DNA of 64,000 nucleotides from Gnetum montanum. Taxonomy: Eukaryota; Streptophyta; Gnetopsida; Gnetales; Gnetaceae. The stretch's first letter is position 1. Each line of letters opens with the position of its first letter. Below the pieces are notes generated by a model. That model was given only the letters and a program-made list of their open reading frames with translations, was not told where the DNA came from and did no database searches. The position numbers and the translations under genes were made by a program. Shown here one piece after another: positions 46,401 through 57,860 of the stretch. The stretch lies in the NCBI GenBank assembly GCA_015680685.1, contig MNCI01027271.1, positions 69,598 to 133,597 of the forward strand, read 5' to 3'.

Positions 46401-48239
46401 CTTTTTATTTTTTCCTTGTTTGTTTGGTTAATGCTTGCTACACTGTGCTACGCTAGGTAACGTAGCACAGCATAGCATTTGTTTCAAGTTAGTATGCTTT
46501 CGTCCAATGTGAACATGCTTTATTAGTAGAGGAAGAAGAAGAAGAAGAAGGTGAAGAAGATGTGACGGCCCCTGAAACAGGGGCAACTAATAAAGATGTG
46601 GGGGCCCCAGCCACAGAGCAAAGGGCCCCGATCAAGGAAGAAGAAGCTCTTGCCGCAAAGGAAAGGGCTCTTGCCAATGAGGAGAACACTCCTACTGATG
46701 AGGAGGATGTTCTTGCCGATGAGGAGGACATTCCTGCTGATGAGGAGAATACTCCTGTCGATGAGGAAGATGTTGGTGCCATAGAAAGAAGGGCCCCAGT
46801 GAATAAAGAAGAGGCCCTTATCAACCAGAAAGAGGCCTTTGCCGATGATCCCTTCGTTGAATGTAGTTCAGTGTCGGAAGAGTAGATGAACGTGGAGGAC
46901 GCTGCCATGCTATTGAGTCAGTTAGAAGAAGGGGAGCTACAACTTGTTGCTGGTGAGTTTAACTTGATGCTTTACACTATCATTTGTGTTGCTCATTAGC
47001 TTTATGGTAGTCATCTTGGTCATAACTAACACGTTTTGTTATGTAGTAGACACTGCTATTGATAGTGCAAGTCCTTCTTTGATCTGCCTGCGACCATGGG
47101 CCAAGACGCTTGATAAGTTTACCTTCATGAAGGGGGTGGTCGATGACATGATCGACCGTCTAAAGCAAATCGATCCAAAAGTGGGTGAGTGAAGTAGCTA
47201 TGCTAAGCTTTTTGAATTGCTAAACTTTGCTACGCCACTATGACTGCCTTTTTGTGCACGGTTGACAACCTCTTACCTCAAGTGGGACCCTAAGCAAGCA
47301 GTTAAGGTAGACGACGTGCCTGCATTCCCATTGAAAGTGACCGAAGTACTTCGTTGCATATATGAAGAGGCTAGCAAATGTGTGTTGTACTCGGCACACT
47401 CCTTGTGGGAGTGCAGGCGTGTAAACAAAGACCTGTGGAAATGGGTCCAAAGGCTTGAGAAGGAAAAAGCAAATCTAACCGTCAAGGTGGGACATCTCCG
47501 CTCCAGGAATGAGTTCCTTTTGGCCCGGGATATTAACGATGGCAGTTGGCACATGGCCGTCATTGATTATGCGAGGTATTGGATGGCCATGCTGTGCAAC
47601 AATGAGGCCACACATGAAATAATAGAGAAGCGTATGCAAATGGACTTGTTGCCCCAAAAGAATAAAGATTGGAAAGACTATAGTGCAAGAGTTTACGAGT
47701 GGGGGTAATCACAGAAAAATCATAAGCATATATATAAACTGGAACGTGCCACCTACCGTAAACACTACTGGGATGATTCTGTTAAGTTGTATACGCATGA
47801 AGTATTCCTCAATGTCATTAGTGCTTCTAGGGCTTACAATAAGTTCATGCAACAAGTGACGGTCAATGAATCCCCTGAACGGGAAGTGAGTTTCCCTGCG
47901 GGTGGGACCGCCACTGCCTCCTTTTCTTCAGGGCCACCGAGATGGACAGCTATTGAAAAGGAGAAAGTTGCAGCAAACGTCGACTTGGGAGATAGGCACT
48001 GGGCGGACATTACTAAAGAGGAGGTCTTGTAGTGCCTCATGGCTAACCTGGATCACATACCCCCTAAGATAGACGTAGGGTCGTCTCAGGTTACTTACTT
48101 TTTTGCGATGCAACGACTTATTTTATTTCAATTTTTATTGTGATTCTAGCTAACTACTTTAATTTCTGTGATAAAGAATCTAGATGAAGATACAAGACCT
48201 TCTGAGGGAGGGAACGATGGTGCAGAGGAAGATTCGTAG
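43435..48239 (+). pseudogene. Antisense multi-exon gene inside element E (degenerate)
   Basis: Inferred coding exons: 43435-43553, 44459-44848, 44954-45227, 45339-46387, 46527-46952, 47047-47184, 47260-48089, 48177-48239. Donors include GTAAGT, GTGAGT (three times), GTATGC, GTAAAT and GTTACT. Junctions 1, 3, 4, 5 and 7 keep the reading frame; junction 6 does too if CAC at its acceptor was once CAG; junction 2 is off by one. One indel near 45708 and scattered TAG/TAA stops remain. The product would be about 1,090 residues: start MAPKGECKHRGLTKVDEV; Trp-rich part WANWGILKFLIDGAIKGD; EEWLGATKDRKGIHIQKLKL; an acidic repeat of A-DEED type (46530-46885); a coiled-coil-like WKWVQRLEKEKANLTVKVGH (47437-47496); end EEDS. 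I do not recognise the family; function unknown. Confidence 0.65.
46436..46480. repeat. LTR-type palindrome inside intron 4 of the antisense gene
   Basis: GCTACACTGTGCTACGCTAG followed by GTAACGTAGCACAGCATAGC is the same imperfect palindrome found in clusters upstream of the TATA box in all E-family LTRs. Confidence 0.75.
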
Positions 48240-48749
48240 CATGATTGCAAGGGATTTTATTTGAATTTTTAAAAGAATATTGTAAACATTATTTGATTGA
48301 GACTTTAAATGGAAGATGAACTATGACAAGATTCCCTTTATTTTGGCTTGTGTATTATCTATGTTATCTGTTTTTATCTTTCTTTTATTTTTTTTATTTT
48401 GTCTTAGTATTAGGCCATTTCGAGCTATTGTTAGGTGATAAGAAAAAGAATTTTTTTTCATTTTTTTTTGAATAGCTAGTTTTAGGCCTTGGCGAGTTGT
48501 AGTGGTAGTTTAAGGCCATTCCAGGCCATCACTAGTTTTAGGCCATTTTGGGCCATCGCAGAGATGTGGGGTAAAGAATTTTGCCAGTTTTAGGCCTTAG
48601 CGGGAAGTGAAATACGTGAACAAAGTACACGATGCAAATAGTGTAAATAAATAGGATGTTAAAGCCAATGATGAATGTAAAGCAAACAGTGCAAGTGAAG
48701 AGAAGTATGCGTAAAGGGTAACATAGCTATGCTAACGTGGACACAGTTC
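48240..48749. repeat. 3' flank of antisense gene with minisatellite 3 (48478-48605)
   Basis: T-rich DNA follows the stop codon. Then about four units of GTTTTAGGCC(A/T)T(T/G)(G/C)CG type occur at 48478-48605, related to minisatellites 1 and 2. No coding signal. Confidence 0.6.
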
Positions 48750-49600
48750 AATTTTGGAGTTGCTTTTTGACCCATCGTGGGTTCGGTGATGTATAAGGCC
48801 AAGGGGCCTTATTGTGGTATTCCTCTACGCTATCGTCTACTGCCTAAAATGGCAGTTCAGACCATGTTGTGACTTCGTTGGTACCAATTTTAGCTTGTTC
48901 AGGCACCTTCATTTGAACAGGGGCTTGTTCTTCAAAGACTTCGATCTCTAAGCCTTGCTCTACCCCCACATTATTTATGGTCCGAGGAGCTACTTCATTG
49001 CCATGTATCACCACTTCCCCTCTTGCATAGGGTAAATGGATCTCTTGATGTATCGGTAATGAAACAGCCCTCAGTTAGGCCAACCACGATCTCCCTAGAC
49101 TCAAGTTGAATCTTGGCATCTCCTCTACCACTATGAATGTTGCATTTGTGGGGAACTGGTTCCCTTCCGCAAAGTTAATTTGGACAGTCCCTTTTAATTG
49201 CACTCACGCCCCATTAAATGATTTTAGGTAGGATGTCGTCATAGGCTTGATTTGATCCACTCGACCCAACTTGTCCACAATGGGAAAAGGAATGACATTG
49301 GTCACAACACCATCATCAATGTGTACTCTTTCGATCTTGTGTTGGCCAACCCAAATTGTCATGAACATCAATGCTGTTGTCATCTAACCCTTTTTAGGAT
49401 CATCTTTAATGGATCTATCACAAAATGTTAACTGAGCCGACCTCAATTTTTTAGATGTAGGAGGGAGCATAACTACGTGAATTACCTTTTCCTCCGCCAG
49501 TATGCTTTCGTCCACTGGTATGGACATCAACATACGAACCAAGGCCTCACAGTGTGTAGTAGAGGTCATTACTAAGTCGTATAGGCTCAAAGTTGTATTC
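48750..49600 (-). pseudogene. Aspartic protease of element E (degenerate)
   Basis: The lead-in YDLVMTSTTHCEALVRML and AQLTFCDRSIKDD is open (49590-49384). The domain itself follows: IERVHIDDGVVTNVIPF (near 49335-49285) corresponds to the D-[TSN]-G-S-S-N-V block, with the triplet now D-D-G. LSLGRSWLA (near 49100) matches the LGR-W flap-end motif. Two TAG stops. The tail ends near 48755 with PRWVKKQLQN. The RT lies 6 kb away beyond the antisense gene. Confidence 0.75.
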
Positions 49601-50399
49601 TTATGTTTCAGAGCCTACTTGACCTGAGTAAGGGTGTTTAGCAGGTCCTGTCCGCTCTCCTGTTGCTTGCTACCCTTCTCTTCCTCCATTCGTCCTAAGA
49701 GACGAATTTCCTAAGGAGGAGCGATTTCAAGTTTGGGGTTGGACCTTTTTGGATGGGCTAGCAATGATTACTTGGGTGTAGTGACGTCATCTATTGATGA
49801 TAAGGTGGGTGAAGACATGAAAGATGAGGAGGTAGGCTTAGGGGGACTTGAGGCAGGACATTGTTTAGCTGCCTTGTCCATCAGATGTTCTTCCCTCTTC
49901 TTTGAATAGGAAGGCTGTGAGGTTGTCTTGGCTTGACTCTATATGGTGGGGGCAGTTGAATGTTTTGGCCCCCTAATGATAAACAGTGTTTCCGATGTCA
50001 ACATAGGTGGTGGCATGGTTTTAAACATGAAAGCTGCAGGGGCGAATGTCTAAGAGGGAACTTTAAGGACAAATGGTTACTGCAACATCTTTTTGGCCAC
50101 TGCTAGTGTCAGTGCACTACGCTGAGGCACGTGAACCACAAATGGTTGCTGAGGTAGTTCGGGATTACTATCTACGCCAATGGTATTGATCATGTAGCCG
50201 ACATTGTTAGCGTTAAGTGAGTCTTTGTAAACATACATAGGTTGATTCTCGGGGTGCACGAGGTTGCTTTCATCTAGAACCAACTTCCCCTAATCAATCA
50301 TTTGTTGAATGTAATCCTTTAACGCTAAACAAGAATCCATGTCATAACAATAAAGTTGATGGTAGTTATAGCCTGAAATTCTTAGGAACTGCCAGCTCA
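49601..50399 (-). pseudogene. gag-protease linker of element E (degenerate)
   Basis: Open run 50283-50077 (DESNLVHPENQPMYVYKD...) and Ser/Pro/Thr-rich text after it (SSPPKPTSSSFMSSPTLSS, near 49840-49780). No named domain. Confidence 0.5.
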
Positions 50400-52040
50400 T
50401 TGGGCATAGCCAAAGAGGGGTTCCTAATGAGCTCACAATACTATTGATGCCTTTTGGTTGCCTCCTCCGACATTCACTTATGTTGAATGTACCCAGCTCC
50501 CAAAAATTGCTTCAAGAATTCTAAAGCCTTGACAGGTAGAGTGGTGTATTTAGAGCGATCTTTACGCTCAAAATTGGGCTTAGGTGGTGTTGATGCCTCT
50601 GGTGATGACATTGAGTGTTGGGCAGCATTACTTGAGCTGGGCGCGAGATTAGTTAACGTAGTGGCAGTATTTTTGTTATTATTGTTGTTGGGCTTGGCCT
50701 CGTTTGCCACAACAGCCACTGTGGTTGTTCGAGCCTTACCTTTCTCTTTGTCCTTCTTGATATATGTGTTTTTATATGCAACATAGGTCGAATCTTTACT
50801 TACCTTGGCTGCGTCTTGCATGCTCTTGGTCTAGGAAAAAGCTTGACAAAGAGTTTGTGGAGCTAGGTAGTATAGTTTGGACTTGATAAAGTCATTTACT
50901 GCACCCTTAAAGATGGCCAGCAAATAGGCCTTCACGATAGGCTCACGAATCTCATTCAGGGTAGCGCTCCATCACTGTATAAATTTTTGGACTGATTCTA
51001 GTGGATCTTGCTTAACACTCATTAACTGATCCAGCATAACCTCTGGTTTCAAGTTATACTTGAAACGAGTTACGAACTGAGTCAGCAACTCCTCTAGGGT
51101 TGAGATAGAAGAGAGTGCGAGTGCATGGTACCAATCTAAAGCTTCGTCCGTTAGAGACATAGCAAAGATGCAGATGATGGTGTGCAGCCATTATTGTAAT
51201 AAAAGGGACTCAGATCTAAACATCACGAGATGTGCATTGGGGTCACCCTCCTCAATGTATTTTGTAAAGTGGGGGAGTGCAATCCCGGGGGTAATGTGAG
51301 CATGGGAACTATCAGGTTGATGAGATCATCATGGTAGAAATCCATGACTTGTACTATGTCAGAAACGGTAGCTTTTAGGCACTTAATTTCTTCAGTAAGG
51401 GTCTGGATAAGTTGGAATGCTTGGTCCAGACCTGGGGACGATGCAGAAAATTGTAGGGTTGCAAGGGCAGCGACCTGGCTCATAGGTGGTGCCATTGGAG
51501 GGGCCCCTATGAAGGGTGTTGCTTATGCTATCCACCACCGAGTGAGTGGTGCTGTTGGAGCAACGACCACTGGTGGTGTCATAGGATAGGTTTTTTGCGT
51601 GATCAGTGGGGTAGACCATAGTCCCATGCTTGGTTGTACCATTTGTGGGACTTGGTACGCTTGATGGTGAGTGTAGTGCAACATTTGGGAAGGTTGCGAA
51701 GCAAGGGGAGAAGTGATTGGGGTCCACCAAGCTTGCCACTAATGGTGGAACAGGTGTAGATGTTGGAATAGAAGCGGAGGTTGTATGCAATTATGATGTA
51801 GCTACCATGTGCATTTAAGGTAGGGTAGCTGTGATCAATGCTTGGTACGATGAAGGGATAGATTGGGGAACATATTGTGGAGGGATAGTGCCTGGAAATG
51901 AGATAGAGAGATAGGCATGTTGATACGCCAAGGGTATGGCATGGCTACCCATGGTCGATGAAACTACGGTTTGCAATGGGGTGGACATCATCATAAAGGG
52001 AGTAGTTGCAAATAGTGAGTTTGACCAAAAGGTCATGGTG
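50400..52040 (-). pseudogene. gag: gag of element E (degenerate)
   Basis: A Pro/Ser/Thr-rich N-terminal part (52036-51392) is followed by a helical stretch, LDQAFQLIQTLTEEIKCLKA. Then comes the retrotransposon Gag domain: IEEGDPNAHLVMFRSE (near 51260-51210), SLTDEALDWYHALALSSIST and LEELLTQFVTRFKYN (51160-51050). The C-terminal part is basic and Asn/Thr-rich (KDKEKGKART, NNNNKNTATT) and ends with LEFLKQFLGAGYIQ. The arrangement fits Tat-type Gag. Stops and shifts near 51790 and 51220. Confidence 0.8.
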
Positions 52041-52723
52041 GGAGGGATTTTTGTAGGGTTAGTTTGACCCCCATCCTCGGACTAGGAATCCAAGTCCTTT
52101 TGTCCATCCTGAAATACCTCATCATAGTGGGACGTTGTGTCTCACTACTCCCTAGACCTACTTGTCCGTACCAGTTGATCTAAGATCCACTAATACATTT
52201 TCGTCAGCAGAATGAAAGCACCAGGAGTAGGAATAAATTCCCTCCCATTACAGTAAAGGAACTTGAAGTTACATTTATCTTCGAGTTCTTGGACATACAA
52301 GGGCAGATTCACCTAGATCTTAGCATAGAGGAAATTGTAAATTTTAGCATGTTGTACCAAGCTCTCAGGTGATCAATTTTGGATCCTAAGAGATCAACGT
52401 GGTCCTTGCATTGGGCTAGGCAATCACTCAGCACCTATGGTGCCCTGAACCGAAAAAGGGACCTCAAAGTTTTAAGGTAGTAACAATAGTGATTGAGGAA
52501 ATCATTTTTGCGAGGTTGAAAATAGTTTGCGAGCAAGAAAAAATAGAGATCAAGAGGCGATCAAAGGCTTTTCGTCTACAGGGTTCCAAAGGAACCATCG
52601 TTGTGACCAACCTGTACCACACGATGCGTAAACAACTGCAAGGGTTTCACATTTATGTTGATGAGTGACGGGGTACAAAGAGCATGCAGGACTACCCATG
52701 AGACACAAAAAGGACACCAAAAG
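52041..52723 (-). other. 5' leader of element E
   Basis: Homologous to 8400-9197 in fragment F. No coding signal that both copies share. Confidence 0.6.
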
Positions 52724-52741
52724 GCCCTCCTTCTTGTACCA
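52724..52741 (-). promoter_or_regulatory. Probable primer binding site of element E
   Basis: TGGTACAAGAAGGAGGGC on the minus strand, five bases from the LTR end. F has TGGCACTAGAAGGAGGAC at the same distance. The tRNA is not assigned. Confidence 0.55.
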
Positions 52742-52746
52742 AAAAT

Positions 52747-54459
52747 TATTGCGACTGAAAACGTCAGTGACTAGAACACCAAGAGGTTACTGAGCAAAAA
52801 AATTTAACCTTGGATCTGTGCGAGGGCTGTGCTGTGGATTCAAGGTGCCCTGAATGGTCTTGTTGATCAAATAGGGACTTAATAGGTGTGACTTAACCTT
52901 TTGCAGACGTTTACTTTAGAAACGATGCTTGTAGCGTAATATGATGATTATTAAATGCAATGAGACAAAAAATGATGCAAAATATGATGATAATAAACAG
53001 AAATGTAAAGCAAACTGGAGTGAGAGAATGCATCGCCTCAAGATCATGGCTTTACTTTATTGAGATGGACACAATCAGTTGTGCAACACTAGGAGGCATA
53101 GAAATCTCAGAGGTAACCAGAATGCTCAAAATGTGCCAACTATGCTCTCAAGTACGAACTTAAAAGCCAACTACACCAAAAGTCGATTTGGAAAGCCAAA
53201 TATGCAAAAAGCCAATCAACAAGCCAACCCTGTGAACATTGTTCGCTGGGGTATTTATAGGGCTAGGAGTAGGCAAAAAATGCAATTTAGGTGCCACATG
53301 TCCTAGACCCCACAATATGCAAACATGATGGTACCATGTAGGCGTGTTGTGTCGGTCGCGAACTTTGCTACGCTATAGCCATGTTGTCGAAACTGCACAT
53401 GCTGGAATCCAGTGTGCTAACAATGCAAGAAGAAATGGAGTTTCCACCCCAAGACTACATCTTTCGTATCCTTATGAATAGGATCAAGCATAGCGACAAA
53501 TTTTGGGGGATGGACCAAGGGCTATGCCAAAGTGGAATAAAGTCATTGATCACGGCTAGCTTAGTTATTGCTAACAAGCTGCAGAGCTAGCTGAAGATGT
53601 CCTGATGCCTTTTTCAACTTTGCATCACTTACGTTGTCTAGCACATTGACGTAGCATAGCTTCTTGCTACACTGTGCTACGCTATGTAGCGTAGCACAGC
53701 GTAGCCACCGATTTGAACAGGAAACTTGCGTTGGAGTCAACAGCATTTGCTAGAAGCCTTGACGCACATCAGGTTAATATTTGGAGCATTTTATTGATTT
53801 TCATCTTTGCTATGCTATGCTACGCTATGTAGCATAGCATAACGTAGCAGCCAATGTAACATGCATTTCTATCAAAATTTCAGGGTTTCACGAGAAAACT
53901 TTGCTTGTGGTTCAAGGGCTAACTGAGACAGGGTAGTTTTGGAAGCCGCAATGCTGTTAGATGCAGTCCTTTTGCCAAAATGGCTTGGTAGAGAATTCTT
54001 TGCATGTTTCGCCCTTCCTACGCTATGTTATGCTATATAGCGTAGCACCCTGTGTTGACCAAATTCTAACTTTGCCTTGTGCGAACATCTTGCCAAAGCT
54101 TGTATTTGGATACTTGATTGATTTTTCGAAGGCTTACTACGCTGTGCAGCGTAGCGTAGCGTAGCAGACTTCTCTACTAGAAAACTTGCTGAACTGTTTT
54201 GTCCATCCTGAACACTGTCAACAACTCCAGGCATGGTCTCTGGGTAGACTGTCAGCGAGGTCAACTATCACTTTGGGTAGGTTGGTGAGTCCAACAAGCC
54301 TGCTAGTCCTGGAAGTAGAAAACTTGCCAAACTGCATAGTCTATCTTCGATGTCTACACTTTATTGCCTAATGATCATGATGCTACACTTGTCGAAGCCC
54401 TTGCCTAAATTTCCAGACCTCGCCAAAACATGAAGGTCCTAAAATTGTATGGTGTTTCA
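52747..54459 (-). repeat. 5' LTR of element E
   Basis: Minus-strand start TGAAACACCATACAA (54459), end CGCAATA where F has TGCTACA. TATA box (minus) near 53250-53262. Four palindrome clusters upstream: about 53655-53710, 53805-53850, 54017-54047 and 54138-54170. It has a single U3 copy, unlike the 3' LTR. Confidence 0.88.
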
Positions 54460-54464
54460 TGCTC
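54460..54464. repeat. Target-site duplication of element E, right
   Basis: TGCTC, one transition from TGCTT at 35570-35574. Confidence 0.75.
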
Positions 54465-55690
54465 AAGGGAGACTCTTGAAGCTATGAGCCCATCAAATTC
54501 AAAGACTAATTGATCAGGTGATCAAAGAAGAAGGTGAACTTAAAAAATGTGAAAGTGTAGAAGAGTACAATAGGGCTTCCTCCATTTGTAAAAGGGAGGT
54601 GTGTTTCTATGATATTTTAAAGGAGGCATTACTTGATAAAGTGGTGCATACGAAAAACCTTTTCAATACAAAAACTTGTCGCTAAAATATCAACTAAGGT
54701 AGACAAGATGTAGGACTTATTGGATGAGAAGATCTAAACAACTCTAAAGATTACCAAGGAGTGAAGAGACTAAGGGGGTAGTGATCAAGAAAGAAGAAAG
54801 AAAAAGGATGCAAAACTAGGATATTATAAGGATAAGGATAAAGATGTAGTAGTAGAAGAGGTTGTAGATTTAGAAATAGATGACTATGGTTGTGATATTT
54901 TCTAATAAAAACATCCTAAGGGATGTTATTTAGTGGTGTCACATCTACAAGAATCTAGGGTGTACACTTTAAATCCTAGATTGGCAAAACAACAAGCACC
55001 TAGGTGATTTCCTTATCCACAAGGCAACTACAGCCAACAATTCCACCAACAAATGTATTATTTGAGTAGAGTGCCTCCCCAACCTCAAGAGCAGTATCAG
55101 CAGTGGCAACACCCACAATCATGGGGGATGCAACCACTATGATAGCAATATCATTATCAATAACCTGATCCCTATGGATACTATGTCTAGTAGCCTATAC
55201 CTCCACATGACTCTTCTAGCCACACCTCTTTTCTTTACGACTACTATCCTCTAGAATATTACAAAGTACCTTTCTCCAATGTGGAGTCTTATTTTTCTTC
55301 CATCATCCTCAACACCCATCAACTCTTGCACCACATCCAACTACACCTTTGCCACCTGCTCCATTCATGCAAAGTAAAATTTTCACATAGCCACAACAAA
55401 AAAATGTTGTGAGGGTAATGAATCTACAACCAAATATCCATCAGAGTGGTCCTAAATCCAAGCCTTATAAAAGATCATTCTATAGAACAAATAGCCCCAC
55501 AAAACCCCCACAAACACCTGTGGCTACCAACACTTCTGGTCCTACCTTTGAAAATTCTATCAAGTTGCCTTAAAATTAAACATCTCCCCAAATCCACACT
55601 GTCATGTTCACCCATGTGGTCATAGATTAGATAAAGGCTAGCCATATTCCCAAGAAATGATTTAATCCTAGGAGTCCTATCATTTATTTA
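54465..55690 (+). pseudogene. gag: Element D gag, C-terminal part (degenerate)
   Basis: Text resumes where E cut it: RLLKL-AHQIQRL matches A at 1960-2000. Then EYNRASSICKREVCFYD (54560-54615), a Lys-rich block, and the knuckle remnant CDIF--KHPKGC (54890-54930) with its second Cys lost. A Gln/Pro-rich tail follows (55000-55400), as in A. Confidence 0.75.
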
Positions 55691-56280
55691 TAGTCATAAG
55701 AAACAACCCATGTAAGGTTCTCTTGGATTTAGGTTTCAAAGTCAACTTGATTTTCCAAGAAATGTATAAGTAACTTGCCTCCTTTGAAAAAGAGCAACAT
55801 TAGATTGGAGCTGGAAGATCAATCCATCATTGTCCCTTTGGGGCTAGTGGAGGATATTATGACCACCATTTTTGGATGGTTCTATCTTTCTAATTTCTTC
55901 GTGATCCATGTGAAGAATTACAAAGGGGATTTTTCTATCATTAGAAGAATGACATGGCAAAGCACAATAGATGCCAGGATGGGGATCCAAGACCTTTCCT
56001 TGGAAATTTCTAAGGAAAATGAATTTGGTAAAGTTAAGAAGAAGAGAGTTCCATGCATGGCATATAGTGACACAAGGTGCCATTGCATGTAGAAACTACG
56101 GACCATCAAAGACACATCACTTTAAGCATGTAATCAGTATGCTAAAATGATAGTGAGTCAAAGGTGCTTGTATGTTGCAACATAAGACAAGAAGGTACCT
56201 AGTGGCTAATCACTAATGATCAAGCTAAATCAACTATGTGCATGGAACCAATTGCGATCCTTACTAGCACTTATGTTGAA
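55691..56280 (+). pseudogene. Aspartic protease of element D
   Basis: VLLDLGFKVNLI (55706-55741) keeps the D-L-G catalytic triplet typical of Athila-type proteases. After a shift an open 105-codon run (55775-56092) reads LEDQSIIVPLGLVEDIMTTI and DLSLEISKENEFGKVKKKRV. This is the clearest protease of the three Athila-like copies. Confidence 0.75.
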
Positions 56281-57140
56281 AGCATAGATAGAATGAACTA
56301 GGAAGGGTTGAAGTTCAAATTCAAACATGATCCTCATGAACTAAAGGCTTTATCAATAGGCACGAAAGATAATTTTCTTTATAGTGGTAAGTCAATGATC
56401 ATCAACACTAGACTTTCTCCTCAACAAAAATAGAAATTGTTAAAAGTGGTGAACAAATGGTCAATAACCTTTTCTTAGTCATATCATGAGCTTACAGGAA
56501 TAGATCAATAGATATGCTAGCATTGTATCTACATAAACTTCTCTATCAAACTAAAGAGGCAACCACAACAACAATTGAACCCCAAACTCAAGTAGGTCTT
56601 TAAGGAGGAGATTAAACAACTCCTCAAGGCTAGGTTCATCTACCTGATTTCAAATAGTGAATAGATTAAACCACTTATTATTATTCTAAAGAAAAGAGGA
56701 AAATGAAGAGTCTGCAAAGACTTTTGGCTATTGAAAATGATGGCTTACAAAGACCATTTTCTATTGTCATTTGTGGACCAAGTGTTGGACACCATAGTAG
56801 GGAATTGTTACTACAACTTTTTTGATGGTTATAGTGGGTATAACCAAATATAGATAGCACTAGAGGACCTACCAAAACTACATTCACAAGTCCCTAGGGA
56901 ACTTTTGCATACATGAAGATGCCCTTTGGTCTATGCATTGCTCCTGCTACATTCCAATGGTTGATCCTTAGCATCTTTCAACAACAAATTGGTAGTAGGA
57001 TAGAAGTCTTCATGGATGATTTCTCTCCATATGAGGCTATATTTGAGCAAGCCTTGGGCTGTCTTCAGCAAGTACTTCAAAGATGCATGGAGATCAACTT
57101 GAGGCTCAATCGGAAAAAAAACATTTAATGGTCCAAGAAG
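56281..57140 (+). pseudogene. pol: Reverse transcriptase of element D (degenerate)
   Basis: KLLKVVNKWSITFS-SYHELTGID precedes NPKLK, FKEEIKQLLKARFIY, DHFLLSFVDQVLDT and GYSGYNQI (56830-56853). After a frameshift an open run (56913-57128) has MPFGLCIAPATFQ-LILSIF and catalytic FMDD at 57009-57020. Same type as A and B. Confidence 0.8.
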
Positions 57141-57860
57141 GCATTATCTTAGGGCATAAAATTTTTAGCAAAGAGATCAAGGTAAACTTGGAAAAAGTAC
57201 GGGTCATCCAAAGAATCACTAGACAACCAAAAATAGTAAAATATATAAGGTCATTACTTAGTCACACTAGTTATTACAAGTGCTTCATTGAGAACTTCTT
57301 AAAAATCACTAAACCATTAGTGGAACTAACAAAGAAGGATTCACCATTCACCTAGATCAAGGAATGCGAGAGTGCATTCCAATAGTTAAAATAGAAGCTC
57401 GTAGACTAGTCTAGCCTAGCCCACATCATGATTAATGCATCCAATTATGCTTTGGAAGTTGTGCTTACACAATTGAATAATTAGAAATGTTCCTACTATC
57501 TCCATTGTGCAAGGTAAAGCATTGTAGGTACATAATTAAACTACACCATTACTAAAAAGGAGCTAATGATAGTGATGTATGCCTTAGAGAGATTTAGGTA
57601 ATGTGGTTGGATATCAAGTTTTTGTGCACATAAACCACAATGTTATCCAGTTCCTCATGACTAAACCAATGGTGAGTCCCCATGTCATACAGTGGTTGTT
57701 GATTCTTCAAGAGTTTGACCTTACTATGGTGGACAAAAAGGGAACTAAGAATGTGACTGCTAACCACTTATGTCAATTACAATGGGATAACAAGAAGCAT
57801 GAAGGATCATTATCTAATTAGTTTTCAGACAAACTCCTCTTTTCTAGAGCTACTGAAGTT
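57141..57860 (+). pseudogene. pol: RNase H of element D (degenerate)
   Basis: An open run (57083-57355) covers the connection: GIILGHKIFSKEIKVNLEKV, then ITKPLVELTKKDSPFT. Further on MVGYQVFVHINHNVIQFLMT and QEFDLTMVDKKGTKNVTANH (57603-57821) form the end of the domain. The middle has several stops. Confidence 0.75.

Larger units (their letters stand above)
35575..54459 (-). mobile_element. Element E: Tat/Ogre-like LTR retrotransposon carrying an antisense gene
   Basis: LTRs at 35575-37558 and 52747-54459 bracket an internal region on the minus strand: primer site, leader, gag, protease, a 6 kb interval, RT/RNase H, a second RNase H, integrase, 3' noncoding DNA and polypurine tract. RT with YVDD and the extra RNase H domain between RT and integrase identify the Tat lineage, which includes Ogre. 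At 18.9 kb it is large, as Ogre-type elements are. The 6 kb interval holds an oppositely oriented multi-exon gene. Inserted in the gag of D. Confidence 0.9.

Noticed and set aside
46489-46908. 139-codon Ser/Ala-rich open frame on the minus strand
   Set aside because: It is the complement of the acidic repeat in exon 5 of the antisense gene; low-complexity DNA opens all frames.
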